Shown here: piece after piece, positions 50,901 to 56,990 of the stretch
Numbering within the stretch: the first letter of the stretch is position 1
Layout: each line of letters starts with the position of its first letter
NCBI GenBank assembly: GCA_037157565.1
Contig: JAZHRO010000039.1
Coordinates: forward strand, 45,570,001-45,634,000
Length of the DNA stretch: 64,000 nucleotides
Reading direction: 5' to 3'
Source of the DNA: Thalassia testudinum
Lineage: Eukaryota; Streptophyta; Magnoliopsida; Alismatales; Hydrocharitaceae
Translations under genes and position numbers: made by a program
Notes under the pieces: generated by a model
The model's input: the letters and a program-made list of their open reading frames with translations, nothing else
Databases searched by the model: none
Told to the model about the DNA's origin: nothing

Positions 50901-50969
50901 TTACAACGAACTGCAATTGTGGGCCGTGCAAAAGTAGAATCAAGGCAACTAGTCCTTGTGGAGGCAAAG
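18708..50969 (+). CDS. 3-dehydroquinate synthase II-like protein, plastid-targeted (partial, 8 exons visible)
   Basis: This is a plant homologue of archaeal DHQS-II (MJ1249 type). The archaeal enzyme makes 3-dehydroquinate from an aminated sugar precursor by NAD-dependent oxidative deamination. Plants also have a bacterial-type AroB for the shikimate pathway, so the role of this protein is uncertain. The eight exons encode about 326 residues. Residues 1-35 look like a transit peptide (Ser/Ala-rich, few acidic residues), then come the core motifs [76 protein letters not shown] and [16 protein letters not shown]. All junctions keep frame with GT/AG sites. The C-terminal 60-70 residues normally present in this family were not found. 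Introns of 10.3 kb and 18.3 kb are full of transposons. No stop or frameshift is seen in the placed exons, so the gene is probably active. Confidence 0.85.
18908..19075 (+). CDS. DHQS-II exon 2 (core start)
   Basis: It encodes the conserved N-terminal core of the family, including [20 protein letters not shown] and [17 protein letters not shown]. It ends in phase 1 before gtatgt. An alternative start is the in-frame ATG at 18928, if the first small intron is not used. Confidence 0.85.
19258..19434 (-). pseudogene. Copia RNase H fragment in intron 2
   Basis: The minus strand reads [11 protein letters not shown], then [20 protein letters not shown]. This matches the Copia RNase H end (GNLVTWKSKKQ..VS.SSAEAE). 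It is an isolated, degenerate pol piece with no LTRs recognised around it. Confidence 0.6.
20690..20750 (+). repeat. Plant SINE-type 3' domain (Angio-domain-like)
   Basis: The sequence aacaacaaagcctttt followed by a degenerate cacta-nn-tggggccgattacatg resembles the dispersed angiosperm motif of caacaacaaagcc...cccactaagtggggtcggctacatgg, found at SINE 3' ends in many plants. No complete SINE (box A and B) was identified upstream. Confidence 0.45.
20982..21151 (+). CDS. DHQS-II exon 3
   Basis: Acceptor ttgcag, donor gtttgc. The first two bases complete a Ser codon. The exon reads [14 protein letters not shown], then [13 protein letters not shown] and [14 protein letters not shown], the second conserved block of the family. 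Confidence 0.88.
21806..22059 (-). repeat. N1 3' LTR
   Basis: 254 bp. On the minus strand it starts tgttgggat and ends gtcgact, so the termini are TG..CT rather than TG..CA. It matches 25908-26161 along its length with scattered changes. Confidence 0.8.
23061..23453 (-). pseudogene. Captured SPB1-like (FtsJ-domain) rRNA methyltransferase fragment
   Basis: The minus strand encodes [20 protein letters not shown]. After a gap it continues [20 protein letters not shown] then [20 protein letters not shown] and [12 protein letters not shown]. This is the N-terminal FtsJ/RrmJ-type methyltransferase domain of SPB1, a nucleolar 2'-O-methyltransferase of large-subunit rRNA maturation. About 40 codons are replaced by a shifted frame; part of it (VDLFP) survives out of frame, while the AdoMet-binding LDLCAAPGGW motif is missing, so it is not catalytic. 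It lies in element sense inside N1 and is flanked by GC-rich, low-similarity sequence. It looks like gene capture by a retroelement. Confidence 0.75.
23851..25873 (-). mobile_element. Non-autonomous LTR element, copy N2, nested in N1, carrying a receptor-kinase fragment
   Basis: LTRs at 23851-24105 and 25619-25873 are 255 bp each. Target duplications taatc lie at 23846-23850 and 25874-25878. Sense is minus. It was inserted almost at the N1 primer site, so it is younger than N1. From right to left it carries cargo (about 24680-25560), a T-rich (purine-rich in sense) tract at 24545-24665, a stem-loop at 24465-24484, and repeats with gaagacctcgaa units at 24230-24400. The polypurine tract is next to 24106. 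No element protein is encoded. Confidence 0.85.
25005..25290 (+). pseudogene. Captured receptor-like kinase fragment (CrRLK1L-like), antisense to N2
   Basis: The + strand has, in alternating frames, [10 protein letters not shown] (about 25031-25061), [12 protein letters not shown] (from about 25081, with the catalytic-loop HRD), then SYFGLSKTG where DFG is expected but Asp is Tyr, and [14 protein letters not shown] (activation loop). Farther on there are traces of VLLEVLC. The THVST..KG.FGYL loop is typical of FERONIA/CrRLK1L kinases. The frame is broken before HRD and after GYL. The piece runs opposite to the element's own sense. It cannot encode a kinase. Confidence 0.75.
25908..26161 (-). 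repeat. N1 5' LTR
   Basis: 254 bp. On the minus strand it begins tgttgggag and ends gtcaact, directly followed by a tRNA-Met-like primer site. A TATA-like tataaatagacg lies near 26082-26093 in sense orientation. Confidence 0.8.
26337..28174. mobile_element. Pack-MULE carrying an SMXL gene fragment
   Basis: Long terminal inverted repeats of roughly 270 bases (left 26337-26610, right about 27945-28174) share motifs such as atttttacatatata, aagacgtatata, gtacttgatattgac, aagttacttcgttaag and aaatcccctct. Flanking 9-base duplications are attaaagtt (26328-26336) and tttaaagtt (28175-28183), differing at one position. There is no transposase. The interior holds part of a host gene at 27025-27630. 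Long inverted repeats, 9-base duplications and host cargo are the definition of a Pack-MULE. Confidence 0.8.
27025..27630 (-). pseudogene. Captured SMAX1-like (SMXL/D53 family) fragment
   Basis: The minus strand encodes LHVVSALL (start of the first Clp-N repeat), [14 protein letters not shown], then [20 protein letters not shown] and RHPDTFHLY. After stops it continues [20 protein letters not shown] and [14 protein letters not shown]. This is the N-terminal double Clp-N region, encoded by exon 1 of SMXL genes, which repress strigolactone or karrikin signalling until degraded. Two consecutive stops near 27285 break the frame. The C-terminal ATPase-like half with the degron and EAR motif is absent. 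It has no promoter of its own in view, but a transcript from either strand could pair with the parent mRNA. Confidence 0.8.
28613..29417. other. Intron sequence, nothing recognised
   Basis: AT-rich intron between two MULE-type elements. I see no exon with splice sites, RNA gene or complete element here. Confidence 0.4.
29418..30833. mobile_element. Second MULE-type (Pack-MULE-like) element
   Basis: Terminal inverted repeats of about 210-220 bases share acatatatg-ccctggaaacatt, tattccat, aagttactttg, ggtcgtataca-ttgcc and aatggaggacatt. Flanking 9-base duplications are attgttatg (29409-29417) and attgttata (30834-30842). The GC-richer interior (about 29640-30600) has several open frames on both strands but none that I recognise, and no transposase. 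It probably carries captured sequence. Confidence 0.72.
30843..31448. other. End of intron 3, nothing recognised
   Basis: AT-rich, with a pyrimidine-rich approach to the acceptor at 31448. No gene or element is recognised. Confidence 0.45.
31449..31547 (+). CDS. DHQS-II exon 4
   Basis: 33 codons between ttttcag and gtagtt, phase 0 on both sides. It starts [20 protein letters not shown], a highly conserved motif of plant and archaeal DHQS-II. Confidence 0.9.
31645..31713 (+). CDS. DHQS-II exon 5
   Basis: 23 codons between tataggct-type acceptor and gtactt donor. It reads [20 protein letters not shown], matching the [13 protein letters not shown] block of the family. It follows a 97-base intron. 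Confidence 0.9.
31714..33411. other. Start of the 18.3 kb intron, nothing recognised
   Basis: AT-rich intron sequence with no recognisable coding, RNA or complete transposable element up to the Copia LTR at 33412. Confidence 0.45.
33412..33563 (+). repeat. Copia 1 5' LTR
   Basis: It starts tgttggtagag and ends ctctgact. The TATA-like tatataaagagg lies near 33513-33524. The 3' terminus is CT, not CA. Confidence 0.85.
34273..35345 (+). pseudogene. Copia 1 Gag and protease start
   Basis: It begins near the ATG at 34273. Motifs are [20 protein letters not shown], then [43 protein letters not shown], and the zinc knuckle [14 protein letters not shown] near 35038-35080. Near 35287 [10 protein letters not shown] corresponds to the protease DSGA motif with Gly changed to Ser. 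There is a frameshift near 34500-34550, and stops at about 34763, 34935 and 35094. It cannot form capsids. Confidence 0.85.
35407..36458 (+). pseudogene. Copia 1 protease end and integrase
   Basis: The GAG-pre-integrase motif [17 protein letters not shown] is near 35668. The core DDE residues are visible in [11 protein letters not shown] (about 35835), [12 protein letters not shown] (about 36010) and [14 protein letters not shown] (about 36120). It ends in [13 protein letters not shown], where the hAT has inserted. A stop replaces a residue near 35928 and others occur at 35764 and 36281. Confidence 0.85.
36467..37619. mobile_element. Non-autonomous hAT element inside Copia 1 integrase
   Basis: Flanking 8-base duplications gcattatg lie at 36459-36466 and 37620-37627. 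The terminal inverted repeats are caaggttcaggaaatcggt at the left and cagtgttcaggaagtcggt (reverse complement) at the right, matching at 16 of 19 positions. Subterminal short repeats (tatgcgg and ccgcat at the left, ctactcgg and actcg at the right) are usual transposase-binding features of hAT elements. The 1153-base length and lack of a BED or hATC frame make it non-autonomous. The Copia coding sequence continues directly after the right duplication. Confidence 0.88.
37628..39660 (+). pseudogene. Copia 1 integrase end, reverse transcriptase and RNase H
   Basis: After the hAT the frame resumes with [16 protein letters not shown] motifs are [14 protein letters not shown] (about 38160), [16 protein letters not shown] (about 38560) and [16 protein letters not shown] with the catalytic YVDD (about 38690). 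RNase H has [19 protein letters not shown] (about 39005), [14 protein letters not shown] and ESEYRAMAQ (about 39265-39340), and [13 protein letters not shown] (about 39570). Numerous stops (for example 38400, 38893, 38998 and 39070) kill the frame. Confidence 0.88.
39668..39819 (+). repeat. Copia 1 3' LTR
   Basis: It starts tattggtagag (the expected TG is TA here) and ends ctccgact. It has the same length as the 5' LTR and is preceded by a clear polypurine tract. Confidence 0.85.
39825..41926. other. Intron between Copia 1 and element N3, nothing recognised
   Basis: AT-rich sequence with several short open frames on both strands (for example 40534-40923) that match no family I know. No splice-bounded exon, inverted repeat ends or RNA gene was identified. 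Confidence 0.4.
41932..43920 (+). mobile_element. Non-autonomous LTR element, copy N3
   Basis: LTRs at 41932-42174 (243 bp) and 43665-43920 (256 bp). Target duplications tttat lie at 41927-41931 and 43921-43925. The primer site tggtattagagc follows the 5' LTR at 42175. Cargo at about 42280-42960 is GC-rich and not recognised. Then come a purine-rich tract (42990-43145), a perfect stem-loop (43220-43239), a conserved gtagtcaccccc-type segment (43262), degenerate repeats with gaggtcttcaggtgaag units (43390-43570) and a polypurine-like run before the 3' LTR. No element protein is encoded. Confidence 0.87.
43220..43239 (+). other. Conserved stem-loop of the N family (N3 copy)
   Basis: ctcccata, loop ggag, tatgggag: a perfect 8-base stem with a 4-base loop. 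Equivalent positions in the other copies are 22495-22514 (N1), 24465-24484 (N2), 52660-52679 (N4) and 55653-55672 (N5), each with one or more mismatches. Confidence 0.7.
43926..45260. repeat. G- and GGA-rich intron segment with microsatellites
   Basis: It contains 18 consecutive G at 44418-44435, a long GGT/GGA-rich run (about 44440-45130), (AG)15 at 44959-44988 and a TA tract at 45241-45256. The proline-rich open frames on the minus strand are by-products of this composition. No gene is recognised. Confidence 0.6.
45261..47100. other. Intron sequence of unclear origin
   Basis: Nothing is firmly recognised. The part from about 46130 on, with the following motif-rich blocks, looks like a large non-coding repeat rather than unique intron, but I could not find its ends or a duplication. 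Confidence 0.35.
47116..47599. repeat. Cluster of TTGGCGCCAA palindromes
   Basis: Exact copies lie at 47116-47125, 47206-47215, 47381-47390 and 47484-47493. Near copies lie at 47299, 47450, 47542 and 47590. Each sits in variable sequence, so this is not a simple tandem repeat. TTSGCGC is the E2F-binding core, hence possible regulatory meaning. Confidence 0.6.
47641..48240. repeat. AGCT-dense block
   Basis: I counted 36 AGCT tetramers in 600 bases, mostly as gagctg, gagcta or tagctta, in irregular spacing. A few would be expected by chance. It is an imperfect short-motif array without coding potential. Confidence 0.65.
48245..49979. other. End of intron 5, nothing recognised except a short tandem repeat
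   Basis: Two imperfect units of about 37 bases containing cttagcaatgtaacgggaat and cttagcaatctaacaggaat lie near 49382-49442. Otherwise this is AT-rich intron up to the acceptor at 49979. Confidence 0.4.
49980..50120 (+). CDS. DHQS-II exon 6
   Basis: 47 codons, acceptor ctttcag and donor gtcagt. It starts [16 protein letters not shown] and ends [20 protein letters not shown], the strongest signature of the family. The intron before it is 18.3 kb. Confidence 0.92.
50242..50331 (+). CDS. DHQS-II exon 7
   Basis: 30 codons, acceptor ttatag and donor gtaagt. It reads [20 protein letters not shown] then [10 protein letters not shown], directly continuing the previous exon in family order. Confidence 0.92.
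50802..50969 (+). CDS. DHQS-II exon 8 (last one found)
   Basis: 56 codons, acceptor tgttag and donor gttttt. It contains [39 protein letters not shown] and LVLVEAK. The family continues after VEAK with another 60-70 residues, ending in a motif like HTGIEIQEF, which I cannot find before 64000. Confidence 0.9.
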
Positions 50970-51083
50970 GTTTTTCTGTTTTCATTATGCTTTACGTCTG
51001 GTTTTTTGTATTGTACCCATTAAAACAATCCGGTTCAACTCATCATTTACTTTATTCATGGAAATGAGCATTACTTTAACACC

Positions 51084-53447
51084 TATTGAAAGGCGAATGT
51101 TGTAGTTGGGTAATTGGATGTGTGAGATCTAATTACATGTGAGTTTAGTCTCACATAGTGGAGTGGGACTTTGCGTGGTGTGTGATGGCCTATAAATAGG
51201 TTGTTGTACCACCATTTGTTTTGTGAGAACAATAGTGAAATATCTCGCCTTATAGGGTCCTCCTGTCGTTTCTTGGGGTTTGTTCTCAAGTTTATTCATG
51301 TGTTTATTATTCTTGAGTTTTATTGTTATTCATGAGCTTTTGGAGGATGATCTGCTATATTTGTGGCATCATTTTGGTGACGCTCTTGTATCAGGTTCTT
51401 GGAACCCTATCGAGAGAGAGGAGCAGCATCCCTAGTCTCAGGGGTGTGACACCAATAGGTTCCTCAAGGCAGATCTCCTCCATAGCGAAGTTGCGATGAG
51501 GAAGGATAAGAGGCTCTTGCGCCAGATTGTACGAGGACAGAGAAGTTAGAGGAGAATCGGTGATCGTAACTGAGGTTGTGCAAGTAAGCATTGAAGCGCC
51601 TCCATGCATGGGAGATGGTGATGGTTTTGCCAGTACTAGCAAAAACGTAGAAGGAAGTGCTGTTGTTCGGAGTTTCAGCAGGTGCGGTTCCACAACAATG
51701 GCAAAAGAAGACGATGATCTTGTTCAATTGTGATGAAAGTGATGGCAATGGTGCTCTTGCAGAAGCTACAAGCATCGATCGAGGCGGCAAGATTCACAAC
51801 AGTGGTCCTTTGATGGCTTGAGCAGTGCCACGACCACATCAGAGTGTCACTAGTGACTCCAGGTGGCTTGAACAGCATTGCTTGGTAGCGTCACTGTGAG
51901 TCTTTTGCAGCTACTTGGAGTGTTGCTAGCGCTGCTCTGACCATTGCTACCAGTCCAAGCAATGTCGCGAGCGTCTCTTGAAGGTTGTAGTAGCGATGGC
52001 GATGAAGAGGACCGGGTGTAAGAGGCGGTGCTAGTGGGGGAAAAGGAAGGGGAATCATTGGCAAAGATTGTGGCAAAAGAGAAGGCAAAGAAGGGCGCAC
52101 GAGATCTTGAAGAAGATTCCTCTTGCTTGCTTATCGAGGAGCAATCTTTGGCGAAAATTGTAGTGCCAATCTCGCTTGAGATCGTGGTAACCAGTGAAGC
52201 AGTTAGAGATGGTGGCACACGAGATTGCCAGATGGCTGTGGTGGGATGGAGGTGCGCCTCCGGTCTTTGCAGTGGTGGAGAAGCTATGAATGAGGAGTTG
52301 GTGGTGTGGATTGGGTTTGTGAGAACCCTAAGTAGAAGAGGAGAAAGGTATTTCTGGGCATTTTGCTTGTTTTTCCCTTTTTGTTTCATGTTCTTATTTG
52401 TTATATGAAAAAAAAAAAGGGAAGGACATGAGTGAGTTAAAAAGGTGAGTTGGAGTTAGAAAAAGAAAAAAAAGAAAAAAAAAGAGAGGAAAAAATAATG
52501 GGAGAAAAAAGGAAAAAAAGAGAAGGGAAAAAAGGATAAGAAGAAAAAATGAGGAAAAAAATATATAAAAAATGAATGATGAAAAAAAAAGCTTTGAACT
52601 TGAAGAGAAGAGGGGGAGAAACTCTTCTCTCGTTATCTATCTTCTCTACTTGATTTATTCTCCCATACAAGTACGAGAGAAAGGAAGAGCGTGAGTGAAA
52701 GCCTATTGTGACCCTATATGAGGGAGACTCTTTCCATAAGGTTTCCACATGAGAGAAACTATTTCTTTGTTGTTGGTTCCTAGATGAGAGGACTACTATC
52801 TTGGTCTCTAGAGGACAGGCCCACTTCGAGTTTCTGTGTAGGAGAGGCATAGTCTTAAGGTCTCCATGGGGGAGACCCATTTCTGAGAGCTCCAATGGGA
52901 AGGCACCAGCCCAGTTGAGGTCTCTAGGAGAGAGACAAATCAGAGTTAGCTTCAACAGTTTATCTACTAGACTCCGACCTACGCTAATGTGTCGTCATTA
53001 GCACACCCTGCCTATAAGGAAGAACAAGGATGCAACTGTTGTCATTTGCTTGGAAGAGAGCAATGACCTGGTTGCATCGGTTGAGTGTTGTGTTCTACTT
53101 GTGAGAGTGAGGGTTGATGTTGTACAAGCTGAGCATTCCATGTTTCAACTTGTGAGAGAGTGTTGAAAGATGAATGCTATAGTTAGGTAATTGGATGTGT
53201 GTGATCCAATTACATGTGCATTTAGTCCTACATAGTGGAGTGGAACTTTGTGTGGTATGTGGTGGCCTATAAATAAGTTGTACCCCCATTTGTTTTGTGA
53301 GAAAATAGTAAAATATCTCACCCTATAGGGGCCTCCTCTTGTGGTTCTCTTCGCTCTTCGTGAGTGGGGTTTCCACGTAAATTCAAATGTTCCTATTGTT
53401 TATGCTTTGATATTTTGTCCGTTTCCGCTTATTCATATTTTATAACT
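51084..53447 (+). mobile_element. Non-autonomous LTR element, copy N4
   Basis: LTRs at 51084 to about 51388 and at 53161-53447. Target duplications acacc lie at 51079-51083 and 53448-53452. A primer-like ttgtatcagg near 51389 is degenerate. The cargo at about 51400-52380 has open frames on both strands but no recognised gene. It is followed by a purine-rich tract (52408-52600), the stem-loop (52660-52679), degenerate repeats with ggtctcca-type units (52740-52940), a purine run at 53150-53160 and the 3' LTR. It inserted just downstream of DHQS exon 8. Confidence 0.82.
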
Positions 53448-53452
53448 ACACC

Positions 53453-54395
53453 AAATACCCGATAGATTCGTGAAGTAGCAGTTTTATTTGGGATTGGGAC
53501 ATCTATTTGTCAAATGATGATTTTGTGTTTTACTGATGATGGTGATTTCTTAGGTAATCTAATATAAATATGCATTTACTACAGTACTTCTAATTTAGGT
53601 TTTTAGCTGGGTTTCTTAAAGGATGATTATATATAAATGTTGAAAAATAATGTAAATCAATTTCATTTGTTAAATAAGTTGTCTTTTGCCCACCATTTCC
53701 TTGCCTTGACCTTGTGGTGCATTTTGGTATAAGGGAAAGAATGGAAGACAGAAATGTGATTTCAATACTTTGAGAAAATACTTTTTGAAAAAATATTGTG
53801 AGAGTAGATTGTGATAGTATTTCAGAATTCCATGACTGTCCAGGTTTTGGATAAACATAAATCTGTCCTGTGACCGTATTCAGTTTTTTGTTTAGTCTCA
53901 ACTTTTATGCTAGGCAATATATTGTTGACGTATTAGATCAATTACAATATCACTCTTGGCATATATCATGGGAGATATATTTCTTTTGTCTTTAAATATT
54001 TGCTATAAACATGAACTTACAAGGTGTCAATTAGGTTTCCACATTTCTTCTCTTTATTATTAGTGTGCAAATCCAGTGCTGTACTTCAGCACCGCTGTAT
54101 ACTACTGTCAGATGCAGATCAAAGGGAAAATTCCCAGGCCTTTGGATCCATATCCGTTGGCTCTGCTGTACTGCATTGTGCTATAGGAGAATGCTGGATC
54201 TGGCCTTTTGTAATTTACAGGCACGTGACAGCAAATTAGTGTAATTTGCTGATTTCTCGATTTTGAAGAGAGGAAAAGAGAACACCTACTTTATACCTGT
54301 AGTAAATTGAGAAGGAAAACACATTGCCATTGAGGTTGGCACTTCAGCCTGCTATTGCAAGTGGAAAGATTTCCCCAACAGCGACGGAAGGAATA
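53453..54395. other. Intron or downstream sequence, nothing recognised
   Basis: AT-rich. An acceptor-like attattag at about 54062 precedes an open segment, but its translation does not match the DHQS-II C-terminus convincingly. Confidence 0.4.
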
Positions 54396-55005
54396 ATATT
54401 TCTTGGGGGTGTGTACGGGCTGGGTTCAACCCGAACCCAACCCAATTGGGTTGGATTGGGTATGGTTGTGAGTTAGAATGGGTTGGGTTGGGATTTTCCC
54501 AACCCAATGAAAAATAGGTTGGGTTGGGTTTGAGGTTTAACAAATCCAACCTACCTGGCAACTCGATTTTTAGTTATATATATTATAATTCATATAGATA
54601 ACTATATGTATATACTTTCACTCCACATGGTTTCAACTTTCACTTCCTTCTTATTGTTCCCAAATCAAAAAATTTCCTCCCATAACCCTATCCCATTCTC
54701 AAAAATGAAAAAACCCTCCAACGAGCAGCGACTCCACCACTCCACCTCCACCGCTCCATGCCTCCAATTTTCATTTTTTTGTTTGAAGTTTCTTTTCTTT
54801 TTCATCTATTTTATTTGTTTTTTTATAACATACAATTTGTTTATGTTATTAAATTTTTTTGTTGTTAAGTATTACAACTATATGAAATATGTAAGAGATA
54901 AATTGAACTTTGACTAGTCAATAATCCACTCAACCCAACCCAACCTAACCCGATTTTTATGGGTTGAGTTGGGTTGGAAAATCTTTACCTGGAAACTGTA
55001 GGTTG

Positions 55006-56808
55006 AGTTGAGAAATGTAATAAACGGAAGCGACGATCAAAGCAGAAATAATAATAGAATACTTGGGTTTACGTGGAAACCCCACTCACAAGGAGTGCGT
55101 AGAAAACCATGGGAGAAGCGCCCTATGGGCATGTTTTCTCTGTATTTCTTCTCAAAGGAATATGGGAGGAGTATACGTCTATTTATAGGCCATCACACAC
55201 AACGGAAAGCCCCACTCCACTATGTGGGATTAAATAACTACACTACAACTCTCTCAACACTCCCCCTTAAGCGAGAGCATGAAATGCCCAGCTTGTAATA
55301 CAAAGAAACCCACTCTACACAACAGAATACATCTCTCTGGACTGGTTCTTGCTTGTAGGCGGGAATACGGGCTGGGGCTTGATGGCAAACTATAGCTGGC
55401 TTTGGAGATTTGGTGCTGATGGCTCTCCATTCAGTATCCTTGAAATGGGGTCTTCCTCTGAAGACCTCGGAGGTGGATCTCCCTCTTTCGAGTCCACGAA
55501 ATTGGATCTCCTACATAGAAACTTGAAGAAAGTCCTTCCTCTGAAGACCTCGAAACTCTAGACCTCCTAGAGTTTGGTTTCTCATGTAGAGTCCATGAAC
55601 AAAATGGACTCCCAAATGGGGGTGACTACAACATGTTCTACACTCCCATTTTCTCCCAAACTCGTATTGGAGAAGAAAAAATAATAGTGAGAAGAAAATA
55701 AAATAATAAAAGCAAGAGAAGATTTCTCCACCTCTTCTCTTTAAACATAAACCTCATTTTTTAAATCATTTATTATTATTTATTTACTTTTTAATTTTTT
55801 TAATTTCTCTCTCTTTTTTTTCCTTTTTTGCCCTTTTTTTTCTCATCATTATTTTTTATAACCTAACAAAGGATATAAGTACCTCCAAACAACTTTCCTC
55901 CTAAAAGACCTCGATCTTCACCGTAGGGTTCGGAGGGAACCAACATCCTTCGCAGAGCATGGCGTTGCATCCTCCGCCAGTCCTCACCGTGATCTCCTCT
56001 GTCGGACTCCTTCGGCAGATCCTTCGTGCATGTGGGCCCTACCGTGCTCCTCTGCCAGCCTATCGCCTTGGGCATTGCGTGCGCCACTCTTTTTTGCTCC
56101 ATCACCGTAGATCAGTGGAGATCAAGATCCCCAACATCGTGCCTGTCCACGCGATCTACGAGGATGACTCCTACCTCCACCTAGTCCTCGACCTCTGCTA
56201 TGGGCCCAATCTCTATGAGCAGATCGTCATCGGTGCCCCCATGCCTTCTACTGCTCTATCACTAGACTATCACAGAGGGCCTGCGTCGCCGTCTTTGTGT
56301 GTCTGCCTCGACCACTAGCGCCTCCACGTGCTCCTTGAGATCGCCCCGGCTCTGTCCTTCCCTCTCACTAAAGGAGCTTCTCTCTGTGCGCACAGCCGGC
56401 CATGCGTATGGAGAAACACCATCTGCATCTCCCTCTTCTTCATGTCGTGGTCCACGATGTGGATCCACACATTGAAACAACCAGGGAAGATATTCTCGAA
56501 CAACATATAGAAAAATATATGCAATAAAGGATAAAATCGAAGATTGAAATATGCTCCGATACCAAGTTGAGAAATATAATAAATGGAAGAGATAATCAAA
56601 GCATAAACAATAATAGAATGCTTGGGTTTATGTGGATACCCCACTCACGAGCGGGGAGAATACCATGGGAGAAATATCCTATGGGCGTGTTTTCTCTATA
56701 TTTCTTCTTAAAGGAATATGAGAGTATACGCCTATTTATAGGCCATCACACACAATGGAAAGTCCCACTCCACTATATAGGACTAAATAGCTACACTACA
56801 ACTCAATA
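55006..56808 (-). mobile_element. Non-autonomous LTR element, copy N5, carrying a protein kinase fragment
   Basis: LTRs at 55006-55259 (254 bp) and 56565-56808 (244 bp). Target duplications ggttg lie at 55001-55005 and 56809-56813. The minus-strand primer site (tggtatcggag) lies at 56554-56564. From right to left it has cargo (about 55890-56540), a T-rich tract (55740-55860, purine-rich in sense), a stem-loop (55653-55672), repeats with gaagacctcg units (55400-55590), a polypurine tract next to 55260, and the 3' LTR. It has the same plan as N1-N4. Confidence 0.86.
56103..56260 (+). pseudogene. Captured Ser/Thr kinase fragment (PEP carboxylase kinase-like), antisense to N5
   Basis: The + strand reads VEIKIPNIVPVHAIYEDDSY then LHLVLDLCYGPNLYEQI. 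This corresponds to the N-lobe/hinge region of CDPK-related kinases and is closest in my memory to PEP carboxylase kinases (HPNVVQ.HA.YED..LHMV.DLC). That small kinase activates PEP carboxylase by phosphorylation. Only the hinge region is recognisable; the HRD and DFG motifs are not visible. It runs opposite to the element's sense and sits in GC-rich cargo. Confidence 0.7.
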
Positions 56809-56838
56809 GGTTGGGTTTCGGTTGAGCCTTAACCCAAC

Positions 56839-56990
56839 AGTTATGAAAATAAGTTTCTTGATTCAAGAAAGAAACCCTACATCTCTTTTTATAGAGAGAG
56901 ATGTGGGTTAATTATTACAGAGGACCACAAGAATAATAATAGTACTAATCACTCTAATAAATAAAAGACACTAACATTGGTACTGTAACA
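56839..56990 (-). repeat. Copia 2 3' LTR
   Basis: On the minus strand it starts tgttacagtacc and ends ttcataact. A TATA-like tataaaaagagatg is in sense near 56886-56899. Confidence 0.85.

Noticed and set aside
54062..54180. Acceptor-like attattag followed by an open segment, considered as the last DHQS-II exon
   Set aside because: None of its three frames contains the family's C-terminal motifs (LQNAETVAL, TAIPVTSLK, HTGIEIQEF); resemblance was limited to a few residues.
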